In this document: one piece after another, positions 58,824 to 64,000 of the stretch
How the letters are laid out: each line of letters starts with the position of its first letter
Position numbering within the stretch: position 1 is the first letter of the stretch
Origin: Chitinimonas prasina
GTDB lineage: Bacteria > Pseudomonadota > Gammaproteobacteria > Burkholderiales > Chitinimonadaceae
Direction: 5' to 3'
Length of the DNA stretch: 64,000 nt
Assembly (NCBI RefSeq): GCF_030160395.1
Contig: NZ_BSOG01000002.1
Span: 310,001 to 374,000, forward strand
The notes under the pieces: model-generated
The model's database searches: none
Told to the model about the DNA's origin: nothing
Seen by the model: the letters and a program-made list of their open reading frames with translations, nothing else
Made by a program: the position numbers and the translations under genes

Positions 58824-59551
58824 TTTGGTTCCCCTTTGGCGTTTTAATAATCGTATATTCCTTACCTACCCCACCATAATAAATGGTGTTGTCTGTATTG
58901 CCCGCTCCCCAAACAATACGGCTCGGCTCTGGTCGTGCGTTTGGATTGGCGAGAAGCTTCTCATAATATCGATCACTGAGAAGATTGATGTCAGCGAGCG
59001 AAGGAACTTCCTGGCCTGGAATCACATTCGGATGAACGTGAGCAATTGGTCTTGCTCCAAATGGTACGGGACTAACCCAAGCATCGCCGCTATATAGCAC
59101 CTTCACCAATTGCCCATACACCCTTTGAGATACCAACGAAAACTCAATTCCACCGGCATTTTGACTCAACGTGTAAAGATCGCCGAAATTAACTGTCCTA
59201 TCCGTGATAACTACACCTCTTTGCCCAGGCACAGCACCAGATTCCATTAGCTCAGCAATGGATGTAGTGCGCCCAAGCCTCAGTGTGAGGGAAGCTTACG
59301 CCACCAACGCCGCCTGATTGGTTGAGTAGCTGAGTATTGTTTGGAACCACCACCCGACTCGGGTCAATCGGCCCCAGCCCCAACAGCAGCACATCCCCAG
59401 CCGCAGCACTCCCACCCTGCCCTGCACCCGTCGATGTCTTCAGCATACCATTGCCGTTCACGGCCACCAAAGACGTCTCTGGCGTAGTCGTGACCAGGCT
59501 TGTGCCAGTCGCAGGCTGGCCGGCAGACGACGCGGCGCCGCCACCCACCAC
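58810..59551 (-). pseudogene. Toxin cassette D, JAB-like, frameshifted after the linker
   Basis: The linker (start GTG at 59551; SLVAVNGNGMLKTSTGAG) runs through RVVVPNNTQLL to a stop at 59252. The toxin frame (from about 59290) is +1 and reads TSIAELMESGAVPGQRG, then GDAWVSPVPFGARPIAHVHP, NVIPGQEVPSLADIN, ending in IIKTPKGNQIVYQ. The HVHP and S..D pattern resembles JAB/MPN-type (JAMM) metallo-toxins. Removing one C from the CCC near 59290 restores one frame. The ATG at 59247 lies 3 bp after the stop and could restart translation. Confidence 0.65.
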
Positions 59552-59581
59552 CGTGGGGCTGGTCGGCTTGCGCCCATCGCC
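59357..59581. repeat. Direct repeat D2, linker of cassette D
   Basis: 225 bp matching D1 at 55802-56026. It carries the GLGPIDPS segment and ends 10 bp before the VPN 9-mer at 59339-59347. Confidence 0.9.
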
Positions 59582-59584
59582 TAC

Positions 59585-59755
59585 AGGATGCCTAAGTAAT
59601 AAGCAATTTAGCCGCTATAACCGGCTGGAGTGCTTAACATTTAGGCTAGTCTGATGCGACTTCTTGCCAGAAACTGCCCCGTTACCTCAAAATTTGAGGG
59701 GTGGGGGCAGAGTGACGGAGTTGTTGTAAACACCGAATAGTGCAGCAGCCTGCTA
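59585..59755. repeat. Intergenic element R, copy 4
   Basis: Left arm CCTAAGTAATAAGCA (59591-59605), right arm TGCTTAACATTTAGG (59631-59645), palindrome CCTCAAAATTTGAGG (59685-59699) and GGGGTGGGGGCAGAGTGACG. On the minus strand it precedes linker D2. Confidence 0.88.
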
Positions 59756-60007
59756 ATCCAACCCCAATTCATCATCAAGTACTTTAGTAAATTCAGCCAC
59801 CAAGGTCCCCTCCTGCTCATTGTATTCGACCCCAGTATCGCCCTTGAAGCTGACCTTCTTAGCATCATCTAGAGAAAGTCCATAAACCTCCCTAAGCATG
59901 CGTATGCTAGTAACTTGATCAAGACTATTGTGTCTTGCTGCCAAATACGCATCCAGCGGTTCAACACCGATAGCTTGCATTTCAACGTACTCATCGAACT
60001 GAGTCAT
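59753..60007 (-). CDS. Immunity protein C2
   Basis: An 84-residue protein (MTQFDEYVEMQAIGVEPLDA, then SLDQVTSIRMLREVYGLSLD). The helix around IRMLREVYGLSLDDAKKV resembles the L7/L12 C-terminal fold seen in some immunity proteins. The ATG at 60007 follows CCGAGGGG. It overlaps a 52-residue ORF by 17 bp and ends next to R copy 4. Paired with toxin C. Confidence 0.68.
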   Translation of the reverse strand: MTQFDEYVEMQAIGVEPLDAYLAARHNSLDQVTSIRMLREVYGLSLDDAKKVSFKGDTGVEYNEQEGTLVAEFTKVLDDELGLD

Positions 60008-60149
60008 CGTCCCCTCGGAGCCAGCCCAGTAAGGTAATACATATTCGACGCACCCCTTTATCTCCCACAGAGTCCAACTCCGCAATTAGGGATTGATTGG
60101 CTTTGTCTGTGCTTACCAACACGGCCATGTCATTAATCAGCACGATCAT
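59991..60149 (-). CDS. Immunity-like small ORF C1
   Basis: A 52-residue frame (MIVLINDMAVLVSTDKANQS, then LIAELDSVGDKGVRRICITL) whose ATG lies 3 bp after the toxin C stop and whose end overlaps immunity gene C2. It has the size and place of an additional small immunity gene, but its ribosome-binding site is weak. Confidence 0.42.
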   Translation of the reverse strand: MIVLINDMAVLVSTDKANQSLIAELDSVGDKGVRRICITLLGWLRGDDDSVR

Positions 60150-60152
60150 TTC

Positions 60153-60658
60153 TCACATGTCAGGATGGTGAATGTCATTCTTGAAATTCCCCCAGATATG
60201 AACAAGCATTTCGTTAGGCGCGGAAAATTCCGGAGTCACCGCAGATGCGATTTGATACTGTCGTTCATAATAGAACGCACGTTTTTTTCCCACTGCCAGC
60301 GCCTTTTTGACATATCAAGGCCATACCCGTTCAAATAATCTAAGCCGTTGGTTCCTTCATGGACGGTATCCGTTAGAATAGAGCTTGAACTGCGACGCAA
60401 ATATAGTTTATTGCCTGTGGCAATTGCCAATTCATTGCTCTTTGCCCCTAATGCGCGCTCAAATAGATCATCGCCCAATATACCCACCTTCAAGTCACCG
60501 TTACGTATTGGCTTAGCAATCGCAGTAGATTGCCCTGTAACTCCGTCAATAGCACTGGCAATGTCCCGACCATTGACATTAAGCAACCCATCCACCGAGC
60601 GTGCTCCAGCGCGAATACTTGCAAGATAGTCTGTAGCTGCAGACGCTTTGTTTGGAAC
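60153..60658 (-). pseudogene. Toxin cassette C with HEGTN motif, frameshifted at an A7 tract
   Basis: The VPN junction (60650-60658) continues with KASAATDYLASIRAGARSVD, GRDIASAIDGVTGQSTA and TDTVHEGTNGLDYLNGYGLD. At 60282-60288 there are seven A (minus strand); with one more base the frame reads EKKRAFYYERQYQIASAVTP and EFSAPNEMLVHIWGNFKND, ending in DIHHPDM. As read it stops early after NDSIKSHLR. HEGTN looks like a zincin motif with the second His replaced. Its immunity genes follow. Confidence 0.65.
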
Positions 60659-61083
60659 TACAAACCACCTCCACCATTTTGTTCCAAAAGAGAATTTGCC
60701 AATTTTCTGATGAATTCATTTTCATGCTTGGCAAAATCTCGCAGCAGCTCTCTTTTATTGGCAAGCTTTGAAGCCGCGAGAATTTCAAGTGCATGGACCA
60801 AGGAGCTCGCCTTTAAGTGGAAAAGTCTACTTAAAACAATCTCCTCTATTCTTTCATGGCACTCTCCGCCTAGATAAATTGAAGAAATAACGTTGAATAG
60901 ACTCTCCTGCTCCGCAAGATTGCTATGAGGCGGGACAAGTGCAGAAATTTTATCGACAATATCATCAGGCCTCATGGAGCCCAAGTCCCCGGCGGCAATG
61001 CAATCATTAAGCTCATCCAGCAATAGGTCCCTCGTCCCTGAGGGAGAGCTATCGATCAAGTTGATGATTTTTTCCGCAGTCAT
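60658..61083 (-). CDS. Immunity protein paired with the type 30-like toxin
   Basis: A 141-residue helical protein (MTAEKIINLIDSSPSGTRDL, then LGSMRPDDIVDKISALVPPH; ends NSLLEQNGGGGL). The ATG at 61083 overlaps the toxin B stop by one base (TAATG). Its TAG stop lies inside the next cassette's VVPN junction, so the following toxin begins exactly where this gene ends. Confidence 0.72.
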   Translation of the reverse strand: MTAEKIINLIDSSPSGTRDLLLDELNDCIAAGDLGSMRPDDIVDKISALVPPHSNLAEQESLFNVISSIYLGGECHERIEEIVLSRLFHLKASSLVHALEILAASKLANKRELLRDFAKHENEFIRKLANSLLEQNGGGGL

Positions 61084-61578
61084 TATTGCCACCTTATTAG
61101 GTCAATCATCCACTGCGGCGGAGTGCCGATTGGAATGTGCGTGTTATTAGCGCCCGCCGGAGCATAAAATGGGCTATCGGAGTTATGGACCTGATGGTGC
61201 CTGAAATCCTGCACTAAAGGGTCGTAGTATCTCTTGCCTGCTTGATGCCGGAAAATCTAGCCATCAGCCGCATTAGAGCCTGTAGGGGCGCTAGGGTCCA
61301 TGTCATGAGTTCTAAGCCGATGTGTTATGCCTTTTTCATCAACCCACTTGAACTCTACACCCAACTGGTGCAGGAGTTAGTTTCCGCATAGTTGCGCCGC
61401 TCGGAACCCTTGCTAATAGTTCCTGCATCGAGGCACCTGACAAATCACTGAAATTGCCAGTGTTGGGCGATACAAGACTTTTACGGAGATTCTCAATAGA
61501 CGTAGGCAATTGTGGTCCGTCACCAGGCCCCAGGCCCCAGTACCCAGTACCCAGTACCCAGGATGGCTTGTTTGGAAC
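61083..61578 (-). pseudogene. Toxin cassette B, polymorphic toxin type 30-like, broken
   Basis: From VPN (61570-61578) the frame reads KPSWVLGTGYWGLGPGDGP, then SIENLRKSLVSPNTGNF and SMQELLARVPSGATMRKLTP. It shifts near 61365 to GVEFKWVDEKGITHRLRTHD, has an internal TAG at 61257-61259 after SNAADG, then IFRHQAGKRYYDPLVQDFRH and ANNTHIPIGTPPQWMIDLIR. The THIPI and KWVD pattern resembles polymorphic toxin type 30. Two lesions leave no active toxin, while its immunity gene is intact. Confidence 0.68.
61526..61560. repeat. Heptanucleotide tandem repeat inside toxin B
   Basis: Five units of 7 bp: GGCCCCA twice, then GTACCCA three times. They lie 10-45 bp after the VPN junction within the broken toxin frame. 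Seven is not a multiple of three, so unit changes shift the frame. Confidence 0.8.
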
Positions 61579-61615
61579 AATAAGTCAGCAATCGACTTAC
61601 TGCTCCAAACGGTCG

Positions 61616-61897
61616 CTACAGGGCTTGCTTTAGTAAGTGAGCGAGCCGCTGGTCGATTACTTCATCAGCCAGTCCACGACCATTTCGATCAAAGTCCCAC
61701 ATCCAAACCACTTGGGTTTCATCGCCATTAGTTAATTCAAAAATATCAGCCAGCATGAACCCAACATCGTTTCTCTTTAGCCCATACTCGGCAGCAATAT
61801 CTCTCATGAGACGGGTCACTGAAGAACAATGCTTGGCTCTACCCCTCCAAAATATTGCTTGTTCTTCAGTCAATTCAGGTATTGGCTCTTTACTCAC
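61616..61897 (-). CDS. Immunity protein of toxin A
   Basis: A 93-residue protein from the GTG at 61897, which follows GGAAGGAG. It starts 16 bp after the toxin A stop. Features are SKEPIPELTEEQAIFWRGRA, CSSVTRLMRDIAAEYGLKRN and QVVWMWDFDRNGRGLADEVI. An in-frame extension to 62029 overlaps the toxin and has no ribosome-binding site. Pairing is by position. Confidence 0.75.
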   Translation of the reverse strand: MSKEPIPELTEEQAIFWRGRAKHCSSVTRLMRDIAAEYGLKRNDVGFMLADIFELTNGDETQVVWMWDFDRNGRGLADEVIDQRLAHLLKQAL

Positions 61898-61913
61898 AAT
61901 CACTCCTTCCCTC

Positions 61914-63659
61914 TTACGGTTCGCGTCCAAAGACCACCTGAACGTCAGTTCCGTAATCATTGATTTTGATCGGGCTACTGAAGCCAAACTCTTGTGCCCG
62001 TTTACCAGTCCAGGTATTGAGTGCAGCATCTGCAGGGGACATCTTTTGGTCTAGCAAGTTACGGAACTGGGCATAGTTGTCACTACCCTGGCCGTCATAC
62101 CATTGCCCTCTGACCCCCTTTACCTCAATTCCTTCGCGTTCTAGTCGGTTCATGAGGCTATAGAACATATCTTTCCCTGAACCGTAAAGCTCGCGATTGC
62201 CCTGGGCGCTAATATCAAAGCCAAGAATACCGTCTCGGTTAACCGTGGCGTCAAGGTAGTGCATATCTGCATCGACCTCAGCCCTATAACGTAGGCGTAC
62301 CTCACCACCCTTGGGGGTCATGACAAAGTGATCGCTAATGTCAATCCGGGGTGACAACTGCGGCGTTGTGTTTGGAACCACCACCCGATTTAAATCAACC
62401 GGCCCCTGCCCCAACGCCAGCACGTCATCGTTCGACACTACCACGGGCAGTCCGCCCGTGCCACTGCCTTCCGGTGCCTTCGTGCCGGCTCCGCCATGGC
62501 CTGCCGTATTGCTACCCAGCGATGGCGACGGGTTCGCACCGTTGCCATACGCCTGCACAGGCACTACTTCCGTTGCCTGATCGAGATATTCGCCTGGCTG
62601 CTTGGCAGACACGCCCGTACCTGCGTCAGGCTTGCCAGCCGCAATGCCCGTGCCCGTACTGCCCGCCCCTGCCGTGGCGCCCGTTGTCCCGCTACCTGTC
62701 GCAGGCTTGCCTGGCGTACCCACGCCACTCGCACCCGTGTCAGGTATCTTGCCTCCCGATACAGGGCCCGGATAGTCCAAGCCTGGCTTGCTCGCCGTCA
62801 CGCCATCCGTTGGCGTCGCCGGCTTCTGCGCCCCACTGCCACCGTTAGGTTTCTTGCCACCCAACGCCGCATCCACAACCACCTTGGGCGCATCCTTGAT
62901 GGCATTGATCGCGCCTTGCTCAGCCGCGTTCACCGCCACCTTGGTGCCGACCTGTACCGTCGCCGAGGCCAGCTTGCCCGCACCAACAGCCGTACCCACC
63001 GTGGTCACCGTGCCAACCACGCCTGAGATACCAACTGCCGCCGTCACATCCTGCCCATACAGCTTGTTCAGGTGGTCACGGGCATTGCTGTCCACTACGG
63101 CAGCGGCAGCCTCGCCTATCCCCTTGCTGTTCGATACAAAGCCGTCCTTCACATTCGACAAGGTGTCCAGCGGGTGCAGTATCCCGTTGACGGCGCTTGA
63201 CAGCACACCCTTCGCGGTCTCGTACTGGAACTTCAGCGGGTCCCTGGCATAGGCCGAGCCTATGCTGGCACCCAGCTCTTTTGCTTCCTGCAGCGCACCC
63301 CAGTAGATATTTCGCGTGATACCGCTGGTGCCGTATTTGCGGATGAAGTCGCTGTCTGTCTCCCACAGGCCTTGCTGGGCCGCAAAGAACTGGCCGTGTT
63401 CCACCGTGAACAGCTGCTGCTGCTTGCCGATCTCGTTGATGAAGGTGCCGCTGGCTGCGGCCAGGAAGGCGGCTGCCGTGGCATCTTCGCCATTGGTCAG
63501 GCCGCTACGCCATACAAAGTCCACTTCCTTGAGGGCTTCGCGGGTCAGGGCGGCGGTGGCGGCTTCAATCTGCGCGGCCGTGGGCTTACAGCCATTGCAG
63601 AGCTGGGCGGCGTACTTGGCGGCATTTTTCTTGATCCAGTCCGTTTCGGATGGATGCAA
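61914..63659 (-). CDS. Pretoxin plus toxin A module of a large secreted effector
   Basis: A 581-residue module: a pretoxin-like part (HPSETDWIKKNAAKYAAQLC, then QAWSGLT-type helical stretches and DPLKFQYETAKGVLSSAVNG), a Gly/Pro/Ala-rich linker (TPTDGVTASKPGLDYPGPVS), VVVSNDDVLALGQGPVDLNR and VVVPNTT. The toxin domain (about residues 428-581) includes DADMHYLDATVNRDGILGFD and SDNYAQFRNLLDQKMSPADA, ending GTDVQVVFGREP. I do not recognise it. Start is TTG at 63659; upstream the frame ends at a TAG (63696-63698), and the same frame continues into the R element beyond. It looks like a fragment of a two-partner-secretion type effector. Confidence 0.72.
   Translation of the reverse strand: MHPSETDWIKKNAAKYAAQLCNGCKPTAAQIEAATAALTREALKEVDFVWRSGLTNGEDATAAAFLAAASGTFINEIGKQQQLFTVEHGQFFAAQQGLWETDSDFIRKYGTSGITRNIYWGALQEAKELGASIGSAYARDPLKFQYETAKGVLSSAVNGILHPLDTLSNVKDGFVSNSKGIGEAAAAVVDSNARDHLNKLYGQDVTAAVGISGVVGTVTTVGTAVGAGKLASATVQVGTKVAVNAAEQGAINAIKDAPKVVVDAALGGKKPNGGSGAQKPATPTDGVTASKPGLDYPGPVSGGKIPDTGASGVGTPGKPATGSGTTGATAGAGSTGTGIAAGKPDAGTGVSAKQPGEYLDQATEVVPVQAYGNGANPSPSLGSNTAGHGGAGTKAPEGSGTGGLPVVVSNDDVLALGQGPVDLNRVVVPNTTPQLSPRIDISDHFVMTPKGGEVRLRYRAEVDADMHYLDATVNRDGILGFDISAQGNRELYGSGKDMFYSLMNRLEREGIEVKGVRGQWYDGQGSDNYAQFRNLLDQKMSPADAALNTWTGKRAQEFGFSSPIKINDYGTDVQVVFGREP
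62370..62378 (-). repeat. VPN junction 9-mer
   Basis: GTTCCAAAC on the minus strand encodes the VPN that precedes toxin A. Identical copies precede toxins B (61570-61578), C (60650-60658), D (59339-59347) and E (58544-58552). Sequences match only up to here and diverge after. Confidence 0.85.
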
Positions 63660-63861
63660 TTGCCGGTTGTAACGCTCGCCGTCCAGTGCGGTGGCCTAGG
63701 ACAGATAGATAACCCTGCGCAAGGCTGCTGGATACCGGGGGAACGTCGTATTTAGGCTGTGGTGGATTATTGAAAGGGTATTATTTGCGATTTTAGATCC
63801 GGCCTTTCGACAGAGAAAGAGAGCGAACCGTGGTGTTCGGGATGGTTTGCGCCCATAGCCT
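63660..63861. other. Region upstream of toxin A
   Basis: The toxin A frame continues upstream from 63659 to a TAG at 63696-63698 (ATALDGERYNRQ is read after it). On the far side the same frame reads ILAGYGRKPSRTPRFALFLC, where GRKP matches the start of the D1/D2 linkers. It seems to be a scar between the R element and the pretoxin fragment. Confidence 0.5.
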
Positions 63862-64000
63862 GCCAAAATATTAACCAACTTAGCCAAAAATACCGGCTGA
63901 AATGCTTAATATTTAGGCAGGGCTGATGCGTTTTTTTGCCAAAACGGCCCCCTTTACCTCAAAATTTGAGGGATTGGGGCAGGTTGAGGGAGCTGCTGTG
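63862..64000. repeat. Intergenic element R, copy 5 (cut by window edge)
   Basis: Contains TGCTTAATATTTAGG (63903-63917), palindrome CCTCAAAATTTGAGG (63957-63971) and GGGGCAGGTTGAGGGAGCTG. It ends at the window edge, so the array goes on to the right. Confidence 0.85.

Noticed and set aside
54777-64000. Integron attC-site interpretation of the R elements
   Set aside because: Copies lack the attC core-site arrangement and no integrase is visible; cassettes lie on one strand but begin at VPN, not at R.
54777-64000. CRISPR array interpretation of the repeats
   Set aside because: Repeats are 100-225 bp, unevenly spaced and separated by genes; no spacers of constant length and no cas genes.

Overview
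The window looks like chromosome of a GC-rich betaproteobacterium, most probably in or near the Neisseriales. This rests on gene content and style (imuA-imuB-dnaE2 mutasome, hemN with an FNR-type box, SRPBCC/RHH pair, ZipA-LigA order, maf/tps-like toxin cassettes), not on a marker gene. No rRNA, tRNA or CRISPR array was seen.

Region 1 (1-19.99 kb) is a glycosylation locus. Nearly all genes from 13.6 kb down to position 1 lie on the minus strand: a TPR protein, a TPR-GT41 (SPINDLY/OGT-like) glycosyltransferase, pseB, pseC, two methyltransferases, pseF, a fused pseG-pseH, pseI, a Gfo/Idh/MocA oxidoreductase, a GT-B-like protein and a DegT-family aminotransferase cut by the window edge. Together they encode UDP-GlcNAc to CMP-pseudaminic acid plus decoration. 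A secreted Ser/Thr/Ala/Gly-rich protein, a second TPR-GT41 enzyme, another TPR protein, a small methyltransferase and a DUF3617 protein follow.

Region 2 (about 20-24.9 kb) is visibly more AT-rich and reads like acquired DNA: a decayed small gene, a four-helix membrane protein, an exported protein, an epoxide-hydrolase-like enzyme and a divergent WYL regulator with a perfect inverted repeat at its start.

Region 3 (24.9-53.4 kb) is mostly core: def, an MTA/MTI phosphorylase, a GNAT enzyme, galU, ligA, zipA, a response regulator plus HPt/HD-GYP-like protein, three stand-alone solute-binding proteins, an OmpR-type two-component system, the SOS mutasome imuA-imuB-dnaE2 (with a 266-bp MITE-like element inserted at the imuB stop codon), hemN, a Rieske oxygenase, fpr, dsbA and an HD phosphohydrolase.

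Region 4 (54-64 kb) is the most striking part: a minus-strand array of polymorphic-toxin C-terminal cassettes and immunity genes, probably the orphan tail of a large secreted effector lying beyond 64 kb. Five toxin modules start at the same 9-mer (VPN codons); a sixth carries an EndoU-type nuclease. At least five copies of a 100-170 bp intergenic element and two 225-bp linker repeats punctuate the array. Several toxin frames are broken while the immunity genes remain open.
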